Shown here piece after piece: positions 47,746 to 58,025 of a DNA stretch of 62,756 nucleotides. Position 1 is the stretch's first letter; each line of letters begins with the position of its first letter. Source of the stretch: a bacterium (GTDB lineage Bacteria > Bdellovibrionota_C > UBA2361 > RFPC01); assembly GCA_030431715.1 (NCBI GenBank), contig JAUIIO010000007.1, forward strand, positions 97,756 to 160,511, written 5' to 3'. Position numbers and translations under genes: made by a program. The notes beneath the pieces are model-generated. The model was not told the origin of the DNA and did no database searches. It worked only from the letters and a program-made list of their open reading frames with translations.

Positions 47746-50472
47746 ATGGCGCAGGCAGCATCCCAAATCCCCGCAGGAGATTCATCAGAAGTTACAGAGC
47801 GGAAGTCGAGCAAAAGAAAGACAGGCGCTCTATCCCCAATGCTTCAGAAGTACATTCAGTATAAGGAGGAGTATCCGGACTGTCTCCTTTTCTGCCAGGT
47901 CGGTGATTTTTATGAACTCTTCTTTGATGACGCTGTTACGGTTTCACGGTGTCTTAATCTGACTCTGACCAGCCGTGACAAGAATCAGGCCGAGCCAATA
48001 CCTATGTGTGGCGTTCCTCTTGCCGTTGTTGATGGTTATGTCGATCGGCTTGTAGATCTTGGCTACTCAGTGGCAATTGTGAGCCAGTGTTCTGATCCGG
48101 TCCCAGGTAAAATGGTAGAACGAAAATTGGAGCGCATCGTTACGCCGGCGATACGGGTCATGGGTGGCGTAAAGAGTGAGGCTAGTGGAGGTGAGATTGT
48201 AGCCAGTGTCGTGCTGACACTGAGTGCTTCTAGTGGAGGTGCTCAAACTCTCGAAGGCGCTCTAGCTCATACCGAGATCGAAAGTGGCGCGATTACTATG
48301 CTTGAGCCCCTTTCCGTTGAGCAGATCGTCGAAGAGATTCAAAAACTTGCGGTCCGAGAGCTTATTCTTCCAGATGCTATTCAGGGGAAGAAAGTTGACA
48401 TGCGTAGCCCGTGGGTGAGACGTCTTCAGCAGATTCTGCCTGAGGGAGGGATTAAGTTTCGAAGCGATCGCTACCTGAACGCTTCAACTTCTGAGGATCG
48501 AGACTTCTCTGCGATTCAGGGCTTCACGATGCTTGGAGTTGTCGCAAAAAAAGCGGTGAAGCTTCTTCTCAATTATGTTGATGAGACTACTGTTGATAGC
48601 ATAATGAGCATCGATCAGATCCGAAATGGTGCCGAAGAGGATGTTGTTCTGATTGATGCTACGACACGAGCCAACCTTGAACTGGTAAAGACGTTGAAGG
48701 GAGGAGAAGAAGAGGGGAGTCTCTACGGATACCTCAAGCAAACAGTAACGCCCGGAGGCGCTCGTCTACTAAAAAAATGGATACTCCATCCATTGCGAGA
48801 TGCCAGTGCTATACAAGAGCGGTTGTCTGCAGTGCGTATCCTGAAGGCGCAGTCGTTTGTAAGAAATGAGCTGCAATCTCTACTTGCTTCTATTCCTGAT
48901 CTTGAAAGGGGGGCAGCCCGGATCGACCTCGGAATCGTTACGCCTTTAGAGCTTGCGGTGATAAGAGACGGCTTGGCACAGGTGCCATCTGTGCTTCATC
49001 AATTACAGATTCTTACCAAGGATCCAGAGGGAGACAAAAGCCAACTCCTTGCGAAACTCTCCCAGCAGATAGTGTTTCCGGTGGGCTTACATCAGAAGCT
49101 TAAAGATGCGCTTGTAGAGAATCCCCCGCTTAGTCTTGTTGATGGAGGATATCTGCAGAATGACTACAATCAAGAGCTCTCTAGGTTAAGAGCCATACGT
49201 TCTGAGGGCAATAAGTGGTTAACAACTCTTGAGGCTGAGGAGAAAGAATCAACCGGGATCCCGTCACTTAAGGTCAAATACAATAATGTGCTCGGTTATT
49301 TTATTGAAGTGACCCGCACGCATCTTAAAAAAGTACCTGACCACTATATAAAACGTCAGTCGATGGTGAATGCCGAACGGTATACGACTGAGGCGCTTAA
49401 GCAAAGAGAAGAAGAGATTCTAAATTCCAAAGCAAAGGCCATTAAGCTTGAGCGTGAACTCTTTGATGAATTTAAGAGCAATTTGAAGGCATTTTGCGCA
49501 GAGATTAAATCATTACATACACATCTTGCTACACTTGATGTGTTACTTGCGTTTGCCAGAGTCGCAGAAGATAACGGCTGTGTTGAGCCACAACTCAGTG
49601 CCGATAAGATCTTACATATAGAGCAAGGCAGGCATCCTATTCTTGATCAGATTCTTCAACAGCGATTCATTCCTAATGATCTGTTACTTGATGCGCAGGG
49701 GCGTACATGCCTTCTCCTTACCGGGCCGAATATGGGAGGGAAGTCGACATACCTAAGGCAATCTGCCCTGATTGCACTTCTAACCCACATTGGCGCCTTT
49801 GTACCAGCAAGGTCAGCTACCGTTGGAGTTATGGACCGCGTCTTCGCCCGTCTTGGAGCCTCAGATGATATTGCAGAGGGCGATTCAACATTTATGGTTG
49901 AGATGAAAGAAGCCTCTCTTATCCTTTCAAAGGCTACTGAGAGTTCGCTGGTGCTGATCGATGAGATCGGCCGAGGTACTGCTACGAGTGATGGTCGTTC
50001 CCTTGCTCAGGCTATACTTGAGTCGATTGCAGCAAGCATTAAGTGTCGAACAATTTTTGCAACTCATTTTCATGAGCTTACTGCGCTAGAGAAGGACATT
50101 ACAGGAGTTAAGAATATATCCGTGGGATCTCTTGAGAAGGAGGATCAGGTCTATTTTACGCATGAAATCTGTGATGGCCCTGCTAGCAGGTCGTACGGGA
50201 TTGAAGTGGCTACGATGGCGGGGCTTCCCTCTGAGGTGCTCCTGCGAGCACGAGATTTACTTCAAAGAGTCAGCTCTTCAGCTGTGGAGACTCCGGCCGA
50301 ATCCCAGCCCTCACAGCAACTCTCTTTCTTTTCTAGTTCTCCTCAGGTACCCTCAAAAGAAGAGAAGGAGTTGGAAAAAATACGCAACCTTATTGATGAA
50401 ATACAGATTGAACACACCACCCCGCTTAAAGCACTCCATATCCTTGAGGAGCTTAAGACTCTTCTGTCGTAA
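47746..50472 (+). CDS. mutS: DNA mismatch repair protein MutS
   Basis: Mismatch-recognition ATPase. I start at the ATG at 47,746; a TTG at 47,728 adds six residues. At 908 residues it has the full MutS plan. The mismatch-reading wedge is QVGDFYELF near residue 50; the connector, core and clamp regions follow (KVKYNNVLGYFIEVT). The ATPase has Walker A TGPNMGGKST, Walker B LVLIDEIGRGT and ATHFHEL. A C-terminal helical tail (QIEHTTPLKALHILEELK) probably tetramerises. mutL is not in the window. Confidence 0.97.
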   Translation: MAQAASQIPAGDSSEVTERKSSKRKTGALSPMLQKYIQYKEEYPDCLLFCQVGDFYELFFDDAVTVSRCLNLTLTSRDKNQAEPIPMCGVPLAVVDGYVDRLVDLGYSVAIVSQCSDPVPGKMVERKLERIVTPAIRVMGGVKSEASGGEIVASVVLTLSASSGGAQTLEGALAHTEIESGAITMLEPLSVEQIVEEIQKLAVRELILPDAIQGKKVDMRSPWVRRLQQILPEGGIKFRSDRYLNASTSEDRDFSAIQGFTMLGVVAKKAVKLLLNYVDETTVDSIMSIDQIRNGAEEDVVLIDATTRANLELVKTLKGGEEEGSLYGYLKQTVTPGGARLLKKWILHPLRDASAIQERLSAVRILKAQSFVRNELQSLLASIPDLERGAARIDLGIVTPLELAVIRDGLAQVPSVLHQLQILTKDPEGDKSQLLAKLSQQIVFPVGLHQKLKDALVENPPLSLVDGGYLQNDYNQELSRLRAIRSEGNKWLTTLEAEEKESTGIPSLKVKYNNVLGYFIEVTRTHLKKVPDHYIKRQSMVNAERYTTEALKQREEEILNSKAKAIKLERELFDEFKSNLKAFCAEIKSLHTHLATLDVLLAFARVAEDNGCVEPQLSADKILHIEQGRHPILDQILQQRFIPNDLLLDAQGRTCLLLTGPNMGGKSTYLRQSALIALLTHIGAFVPARSATVGVMDRVFARLGASDDIAEGDSTFMVEMKEASLILSKATESSLVLIDEIGRGTATSDGRSLAQAILESIAASIKCRTIFATHFHELTALEKDITGVKNISVGSLEKEDQVYFTHEICDGPASRSYGIEVATMAGLPSEVLLRARDLLQRVSSSAVETPAESQPSQQLSFFSSSPQVPSKEEKELEKIRNLIDEIQIEHTTPLKALHILEELKTLLS

Positions 50473-51721
50473 GAATCAGTTCTTGATACTTACATCTTTA
50501 CTCACCCTATTCGTCTTGAGCCTTCCAAGAGTAGGGCTTTGTGAAAACACGTATGATTCTCTTCGCGCTAGGTATCTTAAGTTAAGAAATGTAGACCCGT
50601 CCGTTAATAATCCTTCTTCATGGCTGGCCCTTGCTGCTGATCTCGAACACTTTGTGCGTGAGCATTCGGGAGATAAAATGACGCCATCGCTTATGTATGA
50701 TGCATCTATTGTGTCAGAGATACTCTACACGAAAACGCAGGAGCCACGCTATCTTAAGGAGGCTATTACGTATTTAGATACGCTCTCTAAGAAGTATACA
50801 GAGAGTGAAGTAGCGCCAGAAGCGCTTGTTCGACTTGGAGATCTCCATCTTTATCTGGAGAAAAATACAGAAGGTGCAACTGGCGCGTATCAGCAGGTGG
50901 TTGAGACATATGCGGACTCCGAAATGTCTACGGTTGCCAAACAACGATTACAAGAGATTCATAAGAGTGCAAGCAATCAGGAGAATCAGAAAACGACGCG
51001 ACTCGATAAGGCCGATAATGAAAATTTTCTTATTGTACTCGATCCCGGGCACGGTGGTGAAGACCACGGCGCAAAGGGAGTGGGCGGGCTCTACGAAAAA
51101 GACGTCACTCTGGCAGTAGCGCTCCTCCTTGAGAAGTATTTTCGTGATGAACCCGGTGTAAGTGTAAGGCTTACAAGACGAGCTGATTCCTTTGTCCCCT
51201 TGCAGAGCCGTAGCCAGATGGCGAATCAGGAAGAGGCCGATCTTTTTGTGAGTCTTCACGTTAACGCGAGCGAAAAGAAAAACTCGAGTGGCTATGAGGT
51301 GTACTATCTCGACAATACTCGTGATGTATCCTCAAAGCGGCTGGCTGACAGGGAAAATGCTTCCATGAACTACGAGGGGGGAGGAAGCGATCTTATGTTT
51401 ATGTTGAGTGATTTAATTACAACTGCTCAGGTAAATGAATCTATTCCTTTCGCCAGACATTTTTATGACACCTCACTTCACAGCATGAAGTCGAAATCGC
51501 TTGGCGTTCGCGGGCGGGGAGTAAAGAAGGCTCCGCTTTATGTGCTTGTAGGGACCACTATGCCTTCGATTCTTGTAGAGATGCTTTTTGTTGATAGTAC
51601 TCTTGATGGGAAAAAACTTGCGAGTGAAGAGTTTCGCCAGAAGTTAGCGGAGAGTCTTTTTGATGGTCTTAAGTCGTATGTCCTTAAGTCAGAGCCTGAA
51701 GTGTTAAGGGCGCAACGATGA
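50444..51721 (+). CDS. N-acetylmuramoyl-L-alanine amidase (Amidase_3)
   Basis: Cleaves the amide bond between MurNAc and the stem peptide. I place the start at TTG 50,444, overlapping mutS, because it gives a charged N-region before the hydrophobic signal (LILTSLLTLFVLSLP); TTG 50,483 is the alternative. Residues about 30-190 form a TPR-like helical region (ALVRLGDLHLYLEKNTEG), probably for protein contact. The catalytic domain starts IVLDPGHGGEDHGA with zinc ligands in GLYEKDV, SLHVNAS and the Glu of LVEMLFVDS. Likely a daughter-cell-separation amidase. Confidence 0.88.
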   Translation: MRSLRLFCRKNQFLILTSLLTLFVLSLPRVGLCENTYDSLRARYLKLRNVDPSVNNPSSWLALAADLEHFVREHSGDKMTPSLMYDASIVSEILYTKTQEPRYLKEAITYLDTLSKKYTESEVAPEALVRLGDLHLYLEKNTEGATGAYQQVVETYADSEMSTVAKQRLQEIHKSASNQENQKTTRLDKADNENFLIVLDPGHGGEDHGAKGVGGLYEKDVTLAVALLLEKYFRDEPGVSVRLTRRADSFVPLQSRSQMANQEEADLFVSLHVNASEKKNSSGYEVYYLDNTRDVSSKRLADRENASMNYEGGGSDLMFMLSDLITTAQVNESIPFARHFYDTSLHSMKSKSLGVRGRGVKKAPLYVLVGTTMPSILVEMLFVDSTLDGKKLASEEFRQKLAESLFDGLKSYVLKSEPEVLRAQR

Positions 51722-52725
51722 TCTCAGAAGAACATCACAGACTTTTTCATCTTTTGTCTGAGCATGCGCAAGAGCAGAACTGTAAAATTTACATTGTCGG
51801 AGGATATGTACGAGATCTTCTCCTTGAATCATCGTTAGCAGATCAAGATGTGGATTTTATTCTTGAGGGAGATCTTCAGAAGTTTGTTCAGGAGTTGCAG
51901 CGAAAGATTGGTGGGGAAGCGAAGTTTTACCCGCGATTCCTGACAGCAAAGGTTTGTGGGCCAACCCTCTTTCAAACGATTCAGGAGATAGACTTCGCGC
52001 ACGCACGAGTGGAGGCCTACCGTAGTCCGGGAAGTTTGCCTGAGGTGAGCTCCAGTACGATACGTGAAGATCTCTACCGCCGCGATTTTAGTATCAATGC
52101 TATTGCGCTGACGCTGTCTGGCTTTCTGGATCTTCTTGCTTCAGAGGAGAATCAAGTTCAAGCCCTAGATGTCTTTCTCGATCCATTTGGAGGCATTCCA
52201 GATCTCGAAGAGAGGAAGATTCGAATCCTACATGAGAAAAGCTTTGAAGACGATCCCACTCGAATTTTTCGTGCGCTACGGTACCGAGAACGCATGGGTG
52301 GTGTTCTAGAGACTCGGACAGGAAGCCTTCTTGAGCAGGCACTCGAATCGGGTGCTCTGAAAAATATATCTACGTTTCGCGTGTTTCAGGAGCTGAGAAA
52401 GGTTTTTGAAGAGAGTTGTTACAGTGAGATCTTTTCAACCCTTACTGAGTACGGAGTGATTGGACACATACTCTTACTTGAGAGTGAAGAAGTCGAGAAG
52501 CTAAGGCAACAAGTGGCTCTTCTACAGTCACTCCCTGAATCTGATTCAACAAGGTCTACGGAGAAGCTCTCCCGTTTTGATATCTTTCTACTCCTTTATG
52601 CTTCCTACCTCGAAGCGCAGCAGGAGAAGAGTTTGGTCAACGATCTTGGGGTCGGAAAGGCTCGCTGGCAGTCTCTTAAGAAACTGGCCGCGGAGCGTAT
52701 TCCTCACTTGTTCTCACAGCCTTAG
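51718..52725 (+). CDS. tRNA nucleotidyltransferase / poly(A) polymerase family
   Basis: A class II nucleotidyltransferase of 335 residues. The head has the signature VGGYVRDLLL then DQDVDF with the catalytic Asp pair, the RRDFSINAIAL motif and the EDDPTRIFRALRYRER motif that sets nucleotide selectivity. The C-terminal helical part is short, as in CCA-adding or A-adding enzymes without an HD domain. Whether it adds CCA, only A or CC cannot be told. Its ATG overlaps the amidase stop by four bases. Confidence 0.9.
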   Translation: MISEEHHRLFHLLSEHAQEQNCKIYIVGGYVRDLLLESSLADQDVDFILEGDLQKFVQELQRKIGGEAKFYPRFLTAKVCGPTLFQTIQEIDFAHARVEAYRSPGSLPEVSSSTIREDLYRRDFSINAIALTLSGFLDLLASEENQVQALDVFLDPFGGIPDLEERKIRILHEKSFEDDPTRIFRALRYRERMGGVLETRTGSLLEQALESGALKNISTFRVFQELRKVFEESCYSEIFSTLTEYGVIGHILLLESEEVEKLRQQVALLQSLPESDSTRSTEKLSRFDIFLLLYASYLEAQQEKSLVNDLGVGKARWQSLKKLAAERIPHLFSQP

Positions 52726-52771
52726 AACGCTATTATCGCATTTAGCGGGTAATACCGTGAGGTAACGAATC

Positions 52772-53878
52772 ATGGCAACTTCAATTCACCAAAGACATTA
52801 TTCCCGCGGAGATTCTAAACACCCGGTACCTTCAATGAGAATGAAACCTAAAAAGACCAGATTTGAATTACGACTCGCTCTGCCACATCTCGTGGTATGT
52901 CTTGGAGTTGCTATGGGGTTTATGCTTTGTGCATTCTTTATTGGGTACTCATCGGGACGTACACATGGGTTTGAAGTAGCCTCTCAGGACGCTCTGGTAA
53001 AATCAGTACGTCTCCCTATTGCAGAAGAGTATGATTCTGCCACTGACAGTGAGCAGGTTTCAAATCTCTATGCCCGACTGCAGGAACGTCAGGTTACTGA
53101 TGGAGAAGAGAAAGAGCTTCCACAGTTAGAGAGAAAAGAAGCTCCTCCATTGCCTGAGTTAAAAGAAGTCAATAAAAAATCTGTAGATGCTGAAGACAAA
53201 ACACTAAAGGATATTGTCGCGGGTGCTGAGCAGACGCAGGTTGTGCCAGTCAATAAGGATGACTCTGGACAATCAGAGGCAAAATCTGTAGCTGCACTTG
53301 GTGATGCGGTAAGAGTTTTAGGGGAAGGGGCTGAGAAGAAGCCGGCTAATATACCTGACTCCCTCGCCGTGGAAGAAGGCAGCACAATTATTACTGAGGA
53401 TAAGGGAGAGTCTGCGACGCTGGGTACGCTTTTAGGTGCGAAAAAGGAAATCACGCCAGTAGTTGAGCTGCAGAAAAAGACTCAACCAGTTGTCCCGGAG
53501 GTAAAACCTAAAGCCACGGAGCGAGTTCCCGTTCAGGTGGTTACGAAGAAGCCAGAAGTAAAAGCTCCTGAAGCTTCATTTAAACCCCTTGAGAAGAAGC
53601 CGACTCCAAAAAGTGTTTCTGTAACGAAAAGTGTGCCTAAAGGATGGTACGCACAAATCGCAGCACCTGAAGAGCGAGCCGTAGCTGAGAAAATGGCTGG
53701 CCAGCTTCGCTCCTCCGGATTTCCGGCTGTGATCGAGGAGGCCTATGTCAGAGGCTCACGGTATTACCGGGTTCTTGCCGGACCAGAGACATCCAGCAAG
53801 ATGGCTGGCCGGCTTGTGCAGCAGCTCTCACGTGAGCCTTATGTGAAGGGGAAGCCCTTCCTGAGACCAGTAAAATAG
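52772..53878 (+). CDS. SPOR-domain membrane protein
   Basis: 368 residues. A basic cytoplasmic N-terminus (about 1-33) precedes one transmembrane helix (LPHLVVCLGVAMGFMLCAFF) and a long Glu/Lys/Pro-rich periplasmic linker. Residues about 290-368 form a SPOR domain (GWYAQIAAPEERAVAEKMAGQL and YYRVLAGPETSSKMA) that binds peptidoglycan strands lacking stem peptides, at the division septum. A GAGG precedes the ATG. Its closeness to an amidase gene fits a shared role in cell division. Confidence 0.87.
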   Translation: MATSIHQRHYSRGDSKHPVPSMRMKPKKTRFELRLALPHLVVCLGVAMGFMLCAFFIGYSSGRTHGFEVASQDALVKSVRLPIAEEYDSATDSEQVSNLYARLQERQVTDGEEKELPQLERKEAPPLPELKEVNKKSVDAEDKTLKDIVAGAEQTQVVPVNKDDSGQSEAKSVAALGDAVRVLGEGAEKKPANIPDSLAVEEGSTIITEDKGESATLGTLLGAKKEITPVVELQKKTQPVVPEVKPKATERVPVQVVTKKPEVKAPEASFKPLEKKPTPKSVSVTKSVPKGWYAQIAAPEERAVAEKMAGQLRSSGFPAVIEEAYVRGSRYYRVLAGPETSSKMAGRLVQQLSREPYVKGKPFLRPVK

Positions 53879-53937
53879 TCATTAACACAGCTCTGCTATA
53901 ACAGCGTTATGTCACAGGTGCTAGCAAATGCTTCCAC

Positions 53938-53964
53938 AGCCTTTGCGTGGGCTAGGCTTTTTTG
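53938..53964 (+). terminator. Intrinsic terminator after the SPOR gene
   Basis: AGCCT (53,938-53,942) and AGGCT (53,954-53,958) pair across an 11-base loop, followed at once by six T's. It separates the mutS-SPOR unit from the phosphatase gene. Confidence 0.55.
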
Positions 53965-54102
53965 GATCCTAAGGTCTTAAATAACAACGTTTTTTCAAAT
54001 CTCACGCGAATCTTAGCATTTCTTTAAGGAATCTAAGAAGCAGGGACGAAAGTATCTATGAGGGGATAGATACCTTCCATAAGATCGAGATATACGATAA
54101 CC

Positions 54103-56280
54103 ATGACAGGCTCTACTCAAGATACCAGCACAGACTCGGATTCTAATCCGCTAAGTCAGCTTACGTACGTAAGTGGCACTGATATTGGTATGAAGCGTGA
54201 GGAAAACCAAGACTCACATGGTGTAATACTCACCGAACATTTTCATTACTACTTAGTTGCAGACGGCATGGGGGGAGTTAAGGGCGGAGCCACTGCTTCC
54301 AGACTTGCTATTGAGACCTTTGAAAAAGTTGTTCGAAAGGCAGGTGGTGTAGGGGTAAAGATTGTTCGTGATGGTGTCTGGGAAGCCAACTATAATGTTT
54401 TTAAAACCGGGAAGCAGGACCCAGCGCTGACAGGTATGGGTACTACTTTTGTTGGTCTGGGGTTTGAGGGAGAAAAGCTCTATACCATTAACGTTGGTGA
54501 CTCTCGAGCTTACAGAATTCGACAGGGGACCATCAAACAGCTCACAGAAGATCATACTCTTGTTCAGGAGTTAGTGAAGTCAGGCGCGTTAGCTTCAGAG
54601 CATGCTGAAAATCACCCAGTCTCTCATATGTTAACACGCTCTCTTGGTCCTGCTGAATCAGTTGAGCCCGACTGCCGCCTCATTCAGGATGGTCCGGCAA
54701 GGGGAGATAGGTATCTCCTGTGTTCAGATGGGCTCTATAATTTGGTTACTGATCAGGAGATCTGTGAAATCGTCAGCTCAAAATCTCTTGATGATGCAAT
54801 TCAAGAGTGTATTCGGCTTGCAAACGAGCGCGGTGGAACTGATAACATTACCGTTACTATCGTAGAAGTTGGTGAGAGGTATCCGAAGACAGTTGAAGAT
54901 TTCCCGGAGATAGATGATACCCAGACCATTGAACTTGATGCTGAAGAGGCTATCCAACTCGAACAAGAGCTCCAAAAAGAGCGAGAAGAGGAAGAGCAGG
55001 AAGAAGAGGGAACACCGGTTATCTCCAGTGGTATTTCTATTGAGAACATGTCCGGGGCATTTCAAAAACCACCTGAGCCACGTGGCGAAGAGGTTACCTC
55101 TCAGCAATCTCCCCCATCTCCAGAAGAGCCGCAAGTTGAAGGCACTTCCCGTATATCTGATGCGTATCGCACAAAGAAGATAGAAATAGATCCTATACTT
55201 CAGCCGCCATCAGCTCCAAGCTCAGTTCCATTAAAGCTTGTTCTTGGGGTTGGTATTCCATTTGTTATCATTGTTGCCTTTTTTGCATTTAGTTCAGGAA
55301 AGCAGCAGTCTCAAAATCAGAGTGTTGCGAAGCTAGAGCAAGTGCCTCCTGAGCCGCCAAAGACTACCTATGAGGTTAAGAGTGAGCCCGCTCCAGTAGA
55401 AAATAAGCAGGAGTCGGAAAATACAAACGCGTCGGTAGAAGCCGTATCAAACGCAACAAGGAGTGAAGAGCCTGTAGCGGTTACTGAGCAGAAAGTTCGA
55501 GATGAAGAGAGTAGCGTGCTTGAACGAGCAACGTATCTTAAAAACAAAATTGAACGGCTGGAAAAGCAGCTCTATGCACTTTCCTCACCTCTCAACGCTT
55601 CTATCTTACAGAACAACGACGTGGGAGATGCCGAGCTTGAGGGCTTGAACAGGCAACGAGACGACATAAGAAAGAAGATTGATATTGCAACTCGAAGACT
55701 TGCAGTCTGGTATGGCCGTCGCAAGCGTCTAGATCAAAGTGACCCAGTGAGTCTTGCTACAGAAGTGGCAGTGTCGTCTCAGAAAGTTAAAGAAGCAAAA
55801 GAAACTTTTGAGAGAACCACTTGGCAGTATCTTAAAGCAAGTGAGGAGCTCCGATACGATCCTGCCAATGCCGATAAAAAAGAAGAGGTGTCTCGCCTAA
55901 CAAAAGAAAGAAAGCGTTACTACCGTGAGCTTTTAGACTCCGTTCGTAGTGCTATAGATCTAGAGATAGCAGAGTCTGATCGACAAATAGCTGAGCTCAC
56001 CCTTCAGAGAGAGAGTATCAATGAGAAGGTAAACGATGTCCGTCGTGAGAAGGAACATATGAGAATTGTCCTTCGCGGAACCCCTGAAGAGAAGCAGAGC
56101 CAAGAGAGAGAGCTGAGAGAAGAGCTCGCGCTCCTTCGTTCCGAGTTAGAAGTGCTTCGTAGCCACATGAGCCCATCTCTGCTCTATGAATTCAACGAGA
56201 GGCAGGCTGATACTCACCGAGTTGACACTGAAAGTCAGGGGGGAGACGAATCTCTCCCTGAAAATGACGCTGTTCGCTGA
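54103..56280 (+). CDS. PP2C-type protein phosphatase with membrane helix and coiled-coil tail
   Basis: 725 residues. Residues 20-270 are a Stp1/PrpC-type PP2C domain: GTDIGMKREENQDSH, LVADGMGGVKGGATAS, GMGTTFVGLGF, NVGDSRAYRIR and GGTDNITVTIVE carry the metal-binding Asp residues. A Glu-rich linker, a single transmembrane helix (about 377-398, LVLGVGIPFVIIVAFFAF) and a long predicted coiled coil (about 465-700) follow. The catalytic domain would be cytoplasmic and the coiled coil periplasmic. A partner Ser/Thr kinase is not in the window. Confidence 0.88.
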   Translation: MTGSTQDTSTDSDSNPLSQLTYVSGTDIGMKREENQDSHGVILTEHFHYYLVADGMGGVKGGATASRLAIETFEKVVRKAGGVGVKIVRDGVWEANYNVFKTGKQDPALTGMGTTFVGLGFEGEKLYTINVGDSRAYRIRQGTIKQLTEDHTLVQELVKSGALASEHAENHPVSHMLTRSLGPAESVEPDCRLIQDGPARGDRYLLCSDGLYNLVTDQEICEIVSSKSLDDAIQECIRLANERGGTDNITVTIVEVGERYPKTVEDFPEIDDTQTIELDAEEAIQLEQELQKEREEEEQEEEGTPVISSGISIENMSGAFQKPPEPRGEEVTSQQSPPSPEEPQVEGTSRISDAYRTKKIEIDPILQPPSAPSSVPLKLVLGVGIPFVIIVAFFAFSSGKQQSQNQSVAKLEQVPPEPPKTTYEVKSEPAPVENKQESENTNASVEAVSNATRSEEPVAVTEQKVRDEESSVLERATYLKNKIERLEKQLYALSSPLNASILQNNDVGDAELEGLNRQRDDIRKKIDIATRRLAVWYGRRKRLDQSDPVSLATEVAVSSQKVKEAKETFERTTWQYLKASEELRYDPANADKKEEVSRLTKERKRYYRELLDSVRSAIDLEIAESDRQIAELTLQRESINEKVNDVRREKEHMRIVLRGTPEEKQSQERELREELALLRSELEVLRSHMSPSLLYEFNERQADTHRVDTESQGGDESLPENDAVR

Positions 56281-56433
56281 GTGTGTTTTGTCTCTCAGTC
56301 CCTTTTGTCCTTCTCTTGAAAATATTGTCTTTTCATCGTTTTTTGGAGCAGATTAGCCCCTAAATTCGCTTCCCTGCGCGTTTAATTATCCTTCCTCATG
56401 TGGTACCTTACGACTTCAGAAAAGGGGGGAGTT

Positions 56434-58011
56434 ATGAAGAGAGCTGCGTTAATTAGTGTGTCTAACAGAGATGGACTCGTAGAGTTTGCGAAGGGGCTTC
56501 GAGAGCACGGTCTGGACCTCCTTTGCACTTCTGGTACCGGGAAGTATTTGCAAGAGTCGGGAATCGATACAGTTTCAATTGAAGACTATACCGGGCAGAA
56601 AGAGATTCTTGATGGCAGGGTTAAGACGCTTCATCCACGTATACATGCTGGCCTCCTTGCTCGTAAAGATGATCCAAATCATATCGCTCAGCTTGAAGAG
56701 GACGATATATATTCCATCGAAGTAGCAGCTGTTAATCTTTATCCCTTTACCTCAAAGATGGAGAGTGATGTCGCGACGGATCCTCTGAAGATGATCGAGT
56801 TTGTTGATATCGGGGGTCCAACGATGGTCCGTGCTGCTGCGAAAAACTTTAAGGGGATTTACGCGGTCATCGATCCCGCTGATTATCCAGAAGTTCTTTC
56901 AACAATAGCCGGTGCCAATGAGAAAGAAGGGCTTAAGCTTCGGCATCGACTTGCGACTCGTGTTTTTGCTGAGCTTGCGAATTATAATCTGCAAATAGCC
57001 CGGTACTTTTCAAATGTGGACTGTGAAGATGGTGAGCTGACTCCAGATACGAGCAATTCGTTTCATATGGGAGAATATGAGGGTGTTGTTCTTAAGAGAA
57101 AACAGTCACTGCGTTATGGTGAAAATCCGGCTCAATCGGCATCATTTTACTCTGCGATCGACAAAACCGATCAAAGCTGGCAGCAGCTGCAGGGGAAGGA
57201 GTTGTCTTATAACAATCTCCTTGATTTTGATGCTGCATTTCGAATGATACCAGCGCTTCCTGCGGACACTCCTGCCGCGGTACTTGTTAAGCATCTTAAT
57301 CCTTGTGGGGCTGCCTTCGGTAAAACCTTAGCTCAAGCACTACAAAAGGCTAAGGAATGTGATCCGAGAAGTCATTTTGGCGGTATTATAGCTCTTAATC
57401 AGTGTGTAGATGCAGAAGCAGCGAAGGAAATGACAAAGGACTTCTGTGAGATTATTCTCGCACCTGAGTATACCGAAGAAGCGCTTCAGGTGCTTCAGGC
57501 AAAGAAGAATGTACGAGTACTTAAAGTAGATCCTCAACACGCAACCACTACTGAGCTTCGTAGCATACAGAGTGGTGTGCTTTTACAAACTTCAGATCGA
57601 GGAGCTTCTGCTGTTCAGGAGGCAGAGCTTGTAACTTCGCGTAAGCTATCTGATGAAGAAGGTCAGGATCTACAGCTCGCTTGGAACTTCTGTGCTCACG
57701 TAAAGTCGAATGCTATTACCTTAGCAAAGGATGGTAGGCTCATATCGTGTGGTGCAGGACAGATGAGTAGGATTGATTCACTTGAAGTTGCTCTTCTTAA
57801 GTGCCGCACACACAACCACGATATTCGTGGCGCTGTGGCTGCTTCTGATGCCTTTTTCCCATTTTATGACTGCATAGAAGAGCTTGCAAAAAATGGAGTT
57901 GTCGCGGTTATCGCGCCTTGCGGAGCGAACCGAGATGAGGAAGTAAAGGCAAAGGCTGAAGAGCTTGGGATAAGCTTGCTCTTTGTTCAAGATCGACATT
58001 TCAGACACTAA
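56434..58011 (+). CDS. purH: Bifunctional AICAR transformylase / IMP cyclohydrolase
   Basis: Last two steps of de novo IMP synthesis. The start is the ATG at 56,434 (MKRAALISVSNRDG) with GGGGGG close upstream; the ATG at 56,398 would add 12 atypical residues. 525 residues. The IMP cyclohydrolase domain is N-terminal (LDLLCTSGTGKYL, DGRVKTLHPRIHAGLL). The transformylase domain has LRYGENPAQSASFY, VKHLNPCG with the Lys-His pair and RSHFGGIIALN. It leads the purH-purD-X-prmA operon. Confidence 0.97.
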   Translation: MKRAALISVSNRDGLVEFAKGLREHGLDLLCTSGTGKYLQESGIDTVSIEDYTGQKEILDGRVKTLHPRIHAGLLARKDDPNHIAQLEEDDIYSIEVAAVNLYPFTSKMESDVATDPLKMIEFVDIGGPTMVRAAAKNFKGIYAVIDPADYPEVLSTIAGANEKEGLKLRHRLATRVFAELANYNLQIARYFSNVDCEDGELTPDTSNSFHMGEYEGVVLKRKQSLRYGENPAQSASFYSAIDKTDQSWQQLQGKELSYNNLLDFDAAFRMIPALPADTPAAVLVKHLNPCGAAFGKTLAQALQKAKECDPRSHFGGIIALNQCVDAEAAKEMTKDFCEIILAPEYTEEALQVLQAKKNVRVLKVDPQHATTTELRSIQSGVLLQTSDRGASAVQEAELVTSRKLSDEEGQDLQLAWNFCAHVKSNAITLAKDGRLISCGAGQMSRIDSLEVALLKCRTHNHDIRGAVAASDAFFPFYDCIEELAKNGVVAVIAPCGANRDEEVKAKAEELGISLLFVQDRHFRH

Positions 58012-58025
58012 TCAGGAGATATCGC

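Noticed and set aside
50132..50443. Long N-terminal extension of the amidase
   Set aside because: It overlaps the mutS C-terminal coding region out of frame and has no domain character; a signal peptide begins after it.
56281..56433. Purine riboswitch before purH
   Set aside because: I could not find the conserved purine aptamer core or its paired loops in this leader.
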